From a virus: DNA of 42,329 bases. Where the stretch lies: positions 1 through 42,329 of IMG/VR virus record IMGVR_UViG_3300035670_000475; one strand, written 5' to 3'. This document shows, piece after piece, positions 1 through 6,728 of this stretch. The position numbers and the translations under genes are program-made. Position 1 is the first letter of the stretch, and each line of letters begins with the position of its first letter. The notes under the pieces are model-generated. The model worked only from the letters and a program-made list of their open reading frames with translations. It searched no databases and had not been told where the DNA came from.

Positions 1-86
1 CCGTTATCCTGTCTGTTGTGATCTTCGTCATCCTGATGTGGGGTGGTTGGGAGTTGTTCTCTTTCTGTCGCAAGTACGGGTGTTGA
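1..86 (+). CDS. Partial C-terminus of a membrane protein
   Basis: This is the last 27 codons of a gene cut by the window start, ending with TGA at 84-86. The peptide is a hydrophobic segment (VILSVVIFVILMWGGW) followed by a short Cys-containing tail. It is identical to the C-terminus of the complete 167-aa protein at 37896-38399, so the full gene should be a coiled-coil protein with one C-terminal transmembrane helix next to the lysis genes. Its truncation is an effect of the contig edge. Confidence 0.85.
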   Translation, partial: VILSVVIFVILMWGGWELFSFCRKYGC

Positions 87-240
87 GATGTGTGGAAACT
101 TCTCAAGTGGTTTGACGTTGGCACAGATTGGAAACTTGGGTTTGACAGGTTTCTCCAGTTCTGCTGTGGAGCCATCATCGCTCACCACTTGCTGGACATC
201 CTCTATGTCTTGCCGGTTGAGGATTCCCAGTCCATCATTG
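1..240. repeat. Near-identical direct duplicate of 38314-38553
   Basis: Positions 1-240 match 38314-38553 at a constant offset of 38,313. I see only two differences, T/C at 128 and T/C at 224, and both are silent in the 61-62 aa gene they cross. After about 240 the copies diverge through the last codons of that gene and then lead to unrelated downstream genes. The window starts inside this repeat, so its true left border is not visible. It is most simply an assembly overlap at the closing point of a circular or permuted genome, with strain variation on one side. Confidence 0.93.
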
Positions 241-275
241 AGTTTTTAAAATCTAGTTTATCTTTGGGGGAATGA
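90..275 (+). CDS. Conserved 61-aa lysis-region protein (copy 1)
   Basis: A small protein starting at GTG, 3 nt after the upstream stop, which suggests translational coupling. It is rich in Trp, Phe and Cys, with a moderately hydrophobic centre (FLQFCCGAIIAHHLLDILYV) and an acidic C-terminal third. The copy at 38403-38591 matches it over about the first 51 residues; the last ten then drift (FLKSSLSLGE against FIKSNIPFGGQ). That drift looks like ordinary divergence of homologues, so the two downstream branches derive from related phages. Function unknown; position suggests a lysis accessory or membrane-associated protein. Confidence 0.7.
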   Translation: MWKLLKWFDVGTDWKLGFDRFLQFCCGAIIAHHLLDILYVLPVEDSQSIIEFLKSSLSLGE

Positions 276-276
276 A

Positions 277-801
277 ATGCTTTCTTTAATTTCAACACTC
301 GGTGGCTTGCTGATCTCCGGCTTGCCCAAACTGCTGGAATACTTCCAGAATAAAGCCGATCAAAAGCACGAGTTGGCGCTGGCCCAAGTGCAGACCGAGC
401 GCGAGCTGGCGCTGGCTGCTGCTGGTTTTGCCGCTCAAGCCAAGATCGAAGAAATCCGCACCGAGCAGGTGGCAATGCAGACCAACGCGCAGATGGCTGA
501 GGCAGAGGCTGAGATGACCAAGGGTGCCCAAGAGCACGACAAGGCTGTCCTTGCCAAGGCATCCACATGGGTGGCCAACTACATCGGCACCGTGCGCCCA
601 ACCATCACCTACATTTTTGTGATTGAGCTCACCCTGATCAACGCATGGCTGGCTTGGTATGTCTGGTACAACGAGAAGCTGATTAACAGCCTCGACGACT
701 TGGTGCGGTTCAGCGACATTATTTTTAGCCCCGACGAAATGTCTATGCTGGGCGGCATCATCGGTTTCTGGTTCGGTTCACGCAACTGGTCTAAGAAATG
801 A
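277..801 (+). CDS. Holin, GTA/3TM type
   Basis: A 174-aa protein placed directly before, and overlapping by 4 nt, the lysozyme gene. It has a short hydrophobic N-terminus, a long charged Ala/Glu/Gln-rich coiled-coil stretch (about residues 25-90), a strong transmembrane region (about 100-130) and a C-terminal GGIIGFWFGSR segment typical of the GTA_holin_3TM family. The expected role is forming inner-membrane lesions that release the endolysin. A GGGGGAA Shine-Dalgarno sequence lies just upstream. The right-hand branch after the duplicated segment has no homologue of it and encodes different membrane proteins instead. Confidence 0.78.
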   Translation: MLSLISTLGGLLISGLPKLLEYFQNKADQKHELALAQVQTERELALAAAGFAAQAKIEEIRTEQVAMQTNAQMAEAEAEMTKGAQEHDKAVLAKASTWVANYIGTVRPTITYIFVIELTLINAWLAWYVWYNEKLINSLDDLVRFSDIIFSPDEMSMLGGIIGFWFGSRNWSKK

Positions 802-1319
802 AACTCTCCAAAGCTGGCGCAGATTTGATGCACCGCTTTGAGGGGTGCAGAAACAAGCCGTACCTTTGCCCCGCGCACATCTGGACGATCGGATACGGCC
901 ATGTGCTGTATCAAGAGCAGATCAAACTGCCGATGGTGCGGGTTGAGGGTAAACAAATCCCCATGATCCGCAAAGAGATGCCGCTTAAACCGGAGGACAG
1001 CCGTGTCTGGAGCAAAGAAGAAATCGAAAAACTATTCGCTGATGACGTCGCGTCTTTTGAACGTGGTGTTCTACGACTTGTTCCCGGCGTTGCTGGCAGG
1101 CAAGGCGCTTTTGACGCTCTTGTCTCTATAAGTTTCAACTTCGGGCTGGGCAACCTGCAGCGCTCGACCATCCGCATGAAAGCCAACCGTGGTGATTGGG
1201 AGGGTGCTGCTGATGCCTTTATGGCTTGGACAAAGGGCGGTGGAAAAGTGCTACCCGGACTCGTCAAGCGGCGCGAGGCCGAGCGAGCACTGTTCCTTAG
1301 CGACGCTACTGACGATTAA
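798..1319 (+). CDS. Endolysin, GH24 (T4-type) lysozyme
   Basis: A 173-aa muramidase cleaving the MurNAc-GlcNAc bond of peptidoglycan. Glu15 (in RFEG), Cys24 and Thr30 (in TIGYGH) occupy the E-8-D/C-5-T catalytic spacing of phage lysozymes, with Cys in the place of the T4 Asp. A long insert (about residues 38-65) separates this from the rest of the fold, where SFNFGLGN and a late WTKGGGKVLPGLVKRREAE helix are typical of the family. No signal peptide or SAR anchor is evident, so release should depend on the holin at 277-801. Its stop codon overlaps the convergent gene at 1316. Confidence 0.93.
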   Translation: MKLSKAGADLMHRFEGCRNKPYLCPAHIWTIGYGHVLYQEQIKLPMVRVEGKQIPMIRKEMPLKPEDSRVWSKEEIEKLFADDVASFERGVLRLVPGVAGRQGAFDALVSISFNFGLGNLQRSTIRMKANRGDWEGAADAFMAWTKGGGKVLPGLVKRREAERALFLSDATDD

Positions 1320-1570
1320 CCCTTCACTCGCCTTTTGGCGTCTGGCCTGGGGCAGTGATCCGGGGGCACAACTACACACCAAATGGCGCTGGGCATCCCC
1401 GTGCCCCCGTAGTGTGTCCACCTGTCGATGTAGGCGTCCGGCATGGTCTTGAGAATGCGGCGCACATTGTGTGATTCGCGGTGAAGGTTGTTGGCAATGG
1501 TGCCGACATCCATGCCATCAGGGTTGGCCCTGAGCAGTGAGCGCACCGAGTGTGTGGCATTCGTTCTCAT
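1316..1570 (-). CDS. Small winged-helix-like protein, last gene of early operon
   Basis: An 84-aa protein. The segment SVRSLLRANPDGMDVGTIANNLHRESHNVRRILKTM reads like a winged helix-turn-helix unit that scores conditions or DNA, followed by a Trp/Pro-rich tail. The start overlaps the preceding stop as ATGA, as elsewhere in this operon. It is the promoter-distal gene of the left early operon and ends in a 4-nt convergent overlap with the lysozyme gene. A DNA-binding role is inferred from the predicted helices only. Confidence 0.6.
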   Translation of the reverse strand: MRTNATHSVRSLLRANPDGMDVGTIANNLHRESHNVRRILKTMPDAYIDRWTHYGGTGMPSAIWCVVVPPDHCPRPDAKRRVKG

Positions 1571-1779
1571 AACTCGTGTTTGTTCAATGTGGGCTTGGTC
1601 AAGGGGAAAGCGCGATTGGTGATGCTGAACTGCTTGTAAGCAATCAAGTTTTCCTCTTTCGTCAAACTCTCGTCAGTAGATTGGTTCTTTGGTCTGAAGG
1701 CAATATCTTGCGCGAAAATGCTCAGACGTGGAGTTTCCCTCCAGTGAAACGGTGAATTGGGGTGGCACTTGCACTTCAT
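1567..1779 (-). CDS. Hypothetical 70-aa protein
   Basis: No recognised domain. It begins MKCKCHPNSPFHW, with two Cys and a His that could bind metal, and continues with polar, moderately basic sequence. It overlaps both neighbours by 4 nt (ATGA-type junctions), which supports its being a real member of the early operon. Function unknown. Confidence 0.6.
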   Translation of the reverse strand: MKCKCHPNSPFHWRETPRLSIFAQDIAFRPKNQSTDESLTKEENLIAYKQFSITNRAFPLTKPTLNKHEL

Positions 1780-2165
1780 AGCGATCTCCTGATTTCTCTG
1801 ATTTTGTTTCTGGTCATGGCCAGGTTAAACACACTGTTTTGCCGCATGAACCTGTTGCGCTTGGCTTCGCTTCTGCGGCGGTTTTCTTGTATGTTTGGCT
1901 TGGGTTTTGGCTTGTCGGGTTTGTCACCGTCCTTGTACACGGCGCGTGGGTAACGCCTAGCATCGTCATACTCATAGGTCCATGCGGCAATGTGCAGTCG
2001 CTTCTCGCCAGCCTTGGTTCGTTTGATCATGCGATTGAGTACAGCGTGGGCGTCGTATCGCCCAATGTCGGCATAGTCGGCAAACTCTTGTGCCGTGATT
2101 TGGCCAAATATTTCAAGGGCTTCCCACACCTTGATGACGTGGGAGCCCGTATTGGTTGAAGCCAT
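1776..2165 (-). CDS. Hypothetical 129-aa protein with HTH-like N-terminus
   Basis: The N-terminal half (about residues 10-55, with VWEALEIFGQITAQEFADYA followed by DAHAVLNRMIKR) looks like a winged helix-turn-helix domain similar in layout to the one in the gene at 1316-1570. A very basic, Lys/Pro/Arg-rich C-terminal half could bind nucleic acid. The start ATG overlaps the previous stop as TAATG. Probably an early DNA-binding accessory protein; function unproven. Confidence 0.62.
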   Translation of the reverse strand: MASTNTGSHVIKVWEALEIFGQITAQEFADYADIGRYDAHAVLNRMIKRTKAGEKRLHIAAWTYEYDDARRYPRAVYKDGDKPDKPKPKPNIQENRRRSEAKRNRFMRQNSVFNLAMTRNKIREIRRSL

Positions 2166-2269
2166 TACAGCAGCGCCTCCCCGGCGTTCTCGCGCTGCTG
2201 GCGCTGGTACTCAGCTTGCTGCTGGGCTGTCCAAGGCACTGGGCCTGTTGCTGGTGGAAACGGCCACAT
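2165..2269 (-). CDS. 34-aa Pro/Gln-rich small protein
   Basis: A short gene encoding MWPFPPATGPVPW followed by a Gln/Glu-rich amphipathic helix and a short C-terminus. It starts in a TGATG overlap with the upstream 53-aa gene and ends in a TAATG overlap with the downstream 129-aa gene, so it fits exactly into a chain of coupled genes. No function can be assigned. Confidence 0.55.
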   Translation of the reverse strand: MWPFPPATGPVPWTAQQQAEYQRQQRENAGEALL

Positions 2270-2430
2270 CAGTTGACCTCCATCTTCTCGATGTTTTTGG
2301 CCAACAGCCAGCGGTCGCCAAGCAGCAAAACCGAGCGGACCCATGCTTTGCGGTTGTGTCGATCAAGGCGGGGATCGCCAGAATTCCACAGCTCGCTTGC
2401 ACGGACAAAAAGTTTGCGAAGATCTTTCAT
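2269..2430 (-). CDS. 53-aa conserved phage protein with RHN-WVRS-LGDRWLLA motif
   Basis: The ATG at 2430 follows a good Shine-Dalgarno (CTGGAG). The C-terminal half, from RHNRKAWVRS to LGDRWLLAKN, is clearly similar to the 50-aa protein at 42312-42160 in the right early arm (RHNCRQWVRS to LGDKWLLAKK). The pair is therefore homologous. The protein is basic and rich in Trp, with no known catalytic motif. Occurrence in both early arms supports a conserved early function, but none can be named. Confidence 0.7.
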   Translation of the reverse strand: MKDLRKLFVRASELWNSGDPRLDRHNRKAWVRSVLLLGDRWLLAKNIEKMEVN

Positions 2431-2445
2431 TACATTTACTCCAGT
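2428..2445 (-). promoter_or_regulatory. Repeated ribosome-binding cassette
   Basis: The 18 bp here, containing the ATG of the 53-aa gene and its CTGGAG Shine-Dalgarno, recur without mismatch at 7402-7419 before the DUF2815 ssDNA-binding gene. Two unrelated genes sharing an identical translation-initiation segment suggests gene-block shuffling or selection for matched expression. Confidence 0.6.
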
Positions 2446-2452
2446 GGTTGAT

Positions 2453-2471
2453 GTATCACAAGTGTATCACA
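2453..2471. promoter_or_regulatory. Tandem GTATCACA motif, possible operator
   Basis: GTATCACA occurs at 2453-2460 and 2464-2471, 11 bp apart, about one helical turn, across the helicase stop codon and just before the small downstream genes. The same octamer is at 9559-9566 in the divergent promoter region. On the minus strand the second copy also yields TGATACACT, whose TACACT could serve as a -10 box, but no convincing -35 accompanies it. Confidence 0.35.
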
Positions 2472-3873
2472 CATTTTTGGACATGCGATATTCTTTTATT
2501 GCGTTGCGCAATCCAGCCTGCGTGGTGGCCTTTTCGTCCAGCGCCAGCGCTTGTGCTTGGTCAAGTGTGGCTTGGCACATGATGCGGTGACAGATCACCG
2601 GCACCCCTTGACCCTGACGGCGCACACGGGCGTTGAACTGCTCGTACAGATCAAGCGACCAGTTGAGGCCGTACCAGACGAGAATGTGGCCGTTTTTCTG
2701 CAAGCCGTCAATACCGTGACCCATCGATGCCGGGTGGCCGATCATCAGGGCGCAGTCACCTGTCTTCCACCGACGCATGGCGTTTGTGAGAGACACCTCG
2801 CTCTTACACTCGGTCAGGTTGATTGGGTCAAGGTGTTTGAACTTCTCCATGATCCGTGCAGCGTCTGAGCGGTAAGCATAGGCACACAGCACAGGCGAGC
2901 CTTGGGCTTCGTCGAGGATCTCCTCAAGGGCTTCGAGCTTCAGGTCATGCACGGGCTCCCACAGCGGCATCCCGGCCACCGGGTACATGGCACCGTTGGA
3001 GAACTGGAGGCACTTGTTGGTCAGCGATGCTTGGTTAAACGCCTCGACCTCTTTGCCGCTGTCGAGCACCAAGAAGAACTCTTTTTCCATCTTGTCGTAC
3101 TTGGCCCTGAGATCATCGGGCATCTCGATCTCGATGTCGTTGACCATCAGGTCCGGCAGCGGGTTGTAGTCCTCTGCTGACATCTCCAGCGTGATGTCAC
3201 CGATCAGGTTTTTAATCGTGCTCTCGGTGTCGTCGTAGGGCACCTCTTTGTACGGACCTGCCTTGCGGTAAAACCGGGTGCGGAACGCTGTTTTGCTGGT
3301 GCCCAATCGTTGACCCTTGTCCACCACAAGGAACTGGCCGTGCAGGTCCTTGTAGCCATTGCTGGCCGGGGTGCCTGTCAAGCCTGTTGCCCAGTCGAAC
3401 TTGTCAGCGATCTTGCGAAACGCCTTGACCCGGTTCGTGGCGCTGTTTTTCATCTTGCTGATCTCGTCCCAGATGATCCCGTTGAAGGGCATGGGCTTGT
3501 CCTTCTTGACAAAGTAGGTCTGTAAGGTTTCCGAAAGCCAACCAAGGTTCTCGTAGTTGATCATGTAGACATCAGCAGGGCGCAGTAAAGCGCGGGTGCG
3601 CTGGTCCTTGGTGCCCGTGATCATGCTGAACCGCAGGTGCTTGGTGTGCTCCCACTTCACAGCCTCTTGTCGCCACACCAGACGGATGACCCGAATCGGG
3701 GCCACGATGATGACGCCCTTGAGAAACTGGCTGCGGATCAAGTGGGCAATGCTTGTCAGTGTGATGACGGTTTTACCCAATCCCATGTCCAGCCACAGCA
3801 TCGATTCTGGGTGGGTGCATTGGAAGTTGACAGCCTTTTGCTGGTAGCCGTGGAGCAGGTCAGGTGTCAGCAT
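2467..3873 (-). CDS. SNF2-type DEAD-like helicase/ATPase
   Basis: A 468-aa superfamily-2 ATPase of the phage SNF2 type. Visible motifs: Walker A LDMGLGKT (about residues 28-35), motif Ia region VIIVAP, the Walker B variant DEIS (136-139), motif III TGTPASN (166-172) and a C-terminal motif VI-like QFNARVRRQGQG preceded by VWYGLNWSLDLYEQ. It probably remodels or unwinds DNA during replication or recombination. It lies downstream of, and overlaps by 7 nt, the VRR-NUC gene; this VRR-NUC/SNF2 pairing with DNA polymerase, DUF2815 and DUF2800 is a recurring phage replication module. Confidence 0.92.
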   Translation of the reverse strand: MLTPDLLHGYQQKAVNFQCTHPESMLWLDMGLGKTVITLTSIAHLIRSQFLKGVIIVAPIRVIRLVWRQEAVKWEHTKHLRFSMITGTKDQRTRALLRPADVYMINYENLGWLSETLQTYFVKKDKPMPFNGIIWDEISKMKNSATNRVKAFRKIADKFDWATGLTGTPASNGYKDLHGQFLVVDKGQRLGTSKTAFRTRFYRKAGPYKEVPYDDTESTIKNLIGDITLEMSAEDYNPLPDLMVNDIEIEMPDDLRAKYDKMEKEFFLVLDSGKEVEAFNQASLTNKCLQFSNGAMYPVAGMPLWEPVHDLKLEALEEILDEAQGSPVLCAYAYRSDAARIMEKFKHLDPINLTECKSEVSLTNAMRRWKTGDCALMIGHPASMGHGIDGLQKNGHILVWYGLNWSLDLYEQFNARVRRQGQGVPVICHRIMCQATLDQAQALALDEKATTQAGLRNAIKEYRMSKNV

Positions 3874-4151
3874 CCCATCACCATCATGTCGATCATTGCT
3901 TTACCGTGCTCCACGTTGTCCACAACAAACACGGGCACCTTGTGGCCGCGCAGCCGGTTGTGTTCACGCTCCTGCGCTTCAGTTGGTTTTTGGCCACCGC
4001 GCTTAAACTCGCAAAAGAACACTAAGCCGTCGGCGCGGATGAACATGCGATCAGGCACAGCGGCGCGAGCGGGGCTTGTGAACTTGTACGCCAGCACGTT
4101 CTTTGACTTGGCGTATTCGCAGACTTTTGCTTCAATCTGTTTTTCCAGCAT
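3867..4151 (-). CDS. VRR-NUC domain nuclease
   Basis: A 94-aa protein made up almost wholly of a VRR-NUC domain of the PD-(D/E)XK superfamily. The catalytic set is PDR (D in VPDRMF), then E and K in FCEFKRGGQKPTEAQ. Such phage enzymes are thought to be structure-specific (Holliday-junction-type) nucleases. I choose the ATG at 4151 because TTGGAG lies 8 nt upstream; an in-frame ATG at 4169 has no comparable site. It overlaps the upstream DUF3310 gene and the downstream SNF2 gene. Confidence 0.9.
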   Translation of the reverse strand: MLEKQIEAKVCEYAKSKNVLAYKFTSPARAAVPDRMFIRADGLVFFCEFKRGGQKPTEAQEREHNRLRGHKVPVFVVDNVEHGKAMIDMMVMGC

Positions 4152-4362
4152 TTCGCGTCTCCAAGTCAATCAACAATTCGATGTAATGTTTGGCCTTCTC
4201 GAGATCAGCAAGGCCGTTTTTCTTGCGCCAGCGGGAAACGTACTTGATCACGTTACCCTCAAAATAACCAATCGCGTTGGCGTAGATGTATTCGACTGGC
4301 TGGATCGGTAAATCTTTGTAGTGGGTTCCCGCCACTTGTTTGTTCAGGCTAGACTCAGACAT
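4132..4362 (-). CDS. DUF3310 protein (T7 gp1.7-like)
   Basis: A 76-aa protein with the DUF3310 signature: GTHY, then QPVEYIYAN, then EGNVIKYVSRWRKKNG-DLEKAKHYIE. T7 gp1.7, of this family, has been linked to nucleotide kinase activity and dideoxythymidine sensitivity, so a nucleotide-metabolism role is likely. TGGAG precedes the ATG. It lies between the polymerase (18-nt overlap) and the VRR-NUC gene. Confidence 0.9.
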   Translation of the reverse strand: MSESSLNKQVAGTHYKDLPIQPVEYIYANAIGYFEGNVIKYVSRWRKKNGLADLEKAKHYIELLIDLETRNAGKTD

Positions 4363-6203
4363 AGTTTCTCCACTTCTCTCACGTAATAGTCAAAATCGAC
4401 TGGCAGCTTGCCAGCATCCTTGATGTCGTTGCAGACCTGCACACCCCAGCCAGACTCGACACCTATCTTGCGCCACTCACCGGGCTTCTTGGCAAGCGGT
4501 GGCATCCACTTGAACAAATGGCCACCGCCTTGAGCGATGTAGTAGCGCGTTGTGTTTTGGATCTTCTGTGGCTGCTGACCCGGGTACTCGATGGCCAAGT
4601 GGCTTGACCGGGGCACCTTGGTGCGCAGCATGAAGTCCATAATGTCGGGCCAGTTTTCAATGGTCTCACGGATGGGTGCACCCTCGACCAACACCTTCTC
4701 GGCCACCTTGGCAATCACCAAGCCACCGTGGTTCTTTTCCCACCCAAGGTTCCACTCGTAGGCACCCTTGCGCTTGACTGAGCCGTTCACATTGACAGCG
4801 ATGTAGCTGTTGACATCGCGGATCATCATCGAGGTGTAAACCGCCTCATCCAGCTGCAGCCCGGTGCGCGACTCCCATGCTGCCCGAGCCGCATCCAACA
4901 GCCACTTGTTGGCCCGTGGCACCCGCACCGTCAGGCCGTCGGTGTTCACTTGGATCAGTTTCAGGCCGTCGATGTGCATCAGCCCCTCGGCCAACACGCA
5001 CAGCAGCAGTTGACCGTTGAGCGTGATCGTCATGGTGTACAGCGGGTCGTAGAACACAGAGAACTGGTTGTTGCTGTCACCGTAGACGCCGTTGAGTGCC
5101 AGCTTAAGCATGGCGCTCTCAGCAGACTTCTTGGGGTACGACTTGCGCTGCTCGTACAGGTTCTTGTAGATGTGGCAAAACGACTTGCCCAAGTGAGCAG
5201 GGTAAAAGCCGTTGGCGATTGCCAGGTTCGGGTAGTACGAGGCAACGTCAAGGTCAACAATGACAAACTCGTCATCGGACTCGATCACCTCAGACTCCAC
5301 CGAGCCGTGGATACCACCAAGACCAAAGACAAAGTCAAACCCATTGACCCGGGCGATGACATCTTCAAACACGCCCTTGGTCTCGGTGATCGTTTGGTCT
5401 TTGAGCCAGTTGAGAACTCGGGTCAACTCGGCATTCTCAAACGCGATCCACGGCAAGATGGCTTCTTTCAGATGGATCACTGGGCGCTTGGTTTGCCGTG
5501 GCACTCGGCCAGCGGGTCCGAAGTCGTACAGTGACACACCGGCTTCCTCGAGCTTGAGCGAAAAAAATTCTTTGCCGATCTTGGTGTCGTTGAAGTTGAG
5601 CCAGTCCTTGCCGGGGTACATGGCGCACATCTTCTCGCGGAAGGCAATCATGTCGATGGTGTGCTGGTAGAACACCTTGGTCTGCGCCACATCGTGCGCG
5701 TTGTAGCGCTTGAGCACCTCGATCTGTTCAGCGTTCAGCGTGGTGCCCACGGGGAACGGCAAGTCTTCGATGCTGTCGGAGCGCATGTTGAACTCGAGCA
5801 CCTTCAAACTGGTGGCGCGAGCCTTGTTGTCAAAGTGATGAATCTTGAACAAGTCGACCTGCTCAACGTATCTGTCTGTCGGCTTAACCTGGTGCATCCA
5901 TCGACTCTCGTCACCGTCTTGCGAGTTGATGATGGCCATTGCCTTTTGGTAAAGGGTACCCGCATCAGAGGCACCCATGCGCATCAGCGTATGCAGGACG
6001 GGGTAGTCGAACCCCAAGTTGTTGAACCCGACCATGCGGGCACGCGTATCCGCGAGATAGCGTAAAAACTCAATGATTTCTTTGGAGTCGTTGCGTTTGT
6101 CGCTGATTTCAAACATAAGTTTGATTGGTGCATCAGCGTGTTCAAATGCGAGTGTAAACACATTTGGAAATGTTTCTGCGTCATAAATCCAATCATTAGT
6201 CAT
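4344..6203 (-). CDS. DNA polymerase, family-B-like, with 3'-5' exonuclease
   Basis: A 619-aa replicative polymerase. Proofreading exonuclease: Exo I D8-A-E10, Exo II FNNLGFD (60-66), Exo III YNAHD (168-172). Polymerase palm: motif A DLDVASYYP (317-325), motif B KLALNGVYG (367-375) and motif C VNTDG (419-423). The SYYP, NGVYG and TD patterns fit family B rather than family A. It is shorter than cellular B enzymes and has no visible terminal-protein region. I place the start at 6203, where GGAG is 8 nt upstream; an upstream in-frame ATG would read through the HNH gene. Confidence 0.85.
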   Translation of the reverse strand: MTNDWIYDAETFPNVFTLAFEHADAPIKLMFEISDKRNDSKEIIEFLRYLADTRARMVGFNNLGFDYPVLHTLMRMGASDAGTLYQKAMAIINSQDGDESRWMHQVKPTDRYVEQVDLFKIHHFDNKARATSLKVLEFNMRSDSIEDLPFPVGTTLNAEQIEVLKRYNAHDVAQTKVFYQHTIDMIAFREKMCAMYPGKDWLNFNDTKIGKEFFSLKLEEAGVSLYDFGPAGRVPRQTKRPVIHLKEAILPWIAFENAELTRVLNWLKDQTITETKGVFEDVIARVNGFDFVFGLGGIHGSVESEVIESDDEFVIVDLDVASYYPNLAIANGFYPAHLGKSFCHIYKNLYEQRKSYPKKSAESAMLKLALNGVYGDSNNQFSVFYDPLYTMTITLNGQLLLCVLAEGLMHIDGLKLIQVNTDGLTVRVPRANKWLLDAARAAWESRTGLQLDEAVYTSMMIRDVNSYIAVNVNGSVKRKGAYEWNLGWEKNHGGLVIAKVAEKVLVEGAPIRETIENWPDIMDFMLRTKVPRSSHLAIEYPGQQPQKIQNTTRYYIAQGGGHLFKWMPPLAKKPGEWRKIGVESGWGVQVCNDIKDAGKLPVDFDYYVREVEKLCLSLA

Positions 6204-6642
6204 ACTTTTTCTCCGACCAACAATTTGGTTTCGGAGGGTATGTGTAACCACCATCAGTGCGCCCTTCGCACCATGCTTTGACACGATTGGCGGTAACGCC
6301 TACCGCAGCAGCGGTCTCACTCAGACTGGCGTAACGTGTGCCATCAATGACCCACCATTTGCTAAGTCGCGTGTTTTGCATTTGTGGTTTCTTTTCAACC
6401 CAACGGCAGTTCTCTTTCGAGTAACCCTTGGTGTTGTCGCGCCGATCAAGTTGATGCTTCGCGCTTGGTCGCAGCCCCATGTCTGCAACAAATCGAGTGG
6501 GGTCATCCCACTCATTACAAATGGTAAGGTGTTCGTAATACGTGGCGTTGTAGTCACTGGGATTGTTGCAACGCTGTCGCATGTTGATCCATGCTGCATA
6601 CTCAGGGGTGTATCTCAACCCGTGCTTAAAACCTTTTGTCAT
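6196..6642 (-). CDS. HNH homing-type endonuclease
   Basis: A 148-aa free-standing endonuclease. RCNNP (about 25-29), ICNEW (41-45), the DMGLRP...LDRRDNTKGY segment (54-74) and NCRWV (78-82) form the HNH-type core often annotated in phages. A C-terminal region (about 97-140) looks like a DNA-binding helix-turn-helix (ASLSETAAAVGV). The second ATG, at 6642, is preferred because AAGGGG then lies 8 nt upstream instead of 2. It separates the ssDNA-binding gene from the polymerase gene and overlaps the polymerase start, as expected for a mobile insertion. The structured element at 6664-6728 lies directly in front of it. Confidence 0.85.
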   Translation of the reverse strand: MTKGFKHGLRYTPEYAAWINMRQRCNNPSDYNATYYEHLTICNEWDDPTRFVADMGLRPSAKHQLDRRDNTKGYSKENCRWVEKKPQMQNTRLSKWWVIDGTRYASLSETAAAVGVTANRVKAWCEGRTDGGYTYPPKPNCWSEKKYD

Positions 6643-6663
6643 TACCATTACCCCTTACAAGGT

Positions 6664-6728
6664 GGGGCCTACTCGCTGCGTCTGTGGCTAGATCGCTAAT
6701 CGCTGCCACAGCATCCGCTTTCAGCCCC
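6664..6728 (-). ncRNA. Candidate structured RNA element, copy 1 (riboswitch-like)
   Basis: It begins 7 nt after the DUF2815 stop. On the minus strand an outer helix GGGGCU/GGCCCC (P1) encloses an invariant 5' strand GAAAGCGGAUG, an inner helix CUGUGGC/GCCACAG (P2, 6705-6711 with 6682-6688) and a 3' strand ACGCAGCGAGUA. Copy 2 (41085-41173) has the same core and P1 with a differently sequenced but still paired P2. Downstream, CCCC of P1 could instead pair with the GGGG of the next gene's ribosome-binding site, so a translation switch is possible. I do not recognise the class. Confidence 0.6.

Noticed and set aside
1316-1570. Terminator between the convergent lysozyme and early operon
   Set aside because: The stem GCC/GGC after the stop codons is too short and there is no clear T run on either strand.
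6664-6728. tRNA or tmRNA for the structured element
   Set aside because: No T-loop, acceptor stem of the right length, or anticodon arm; the fold is two stacked helices with internal loops.
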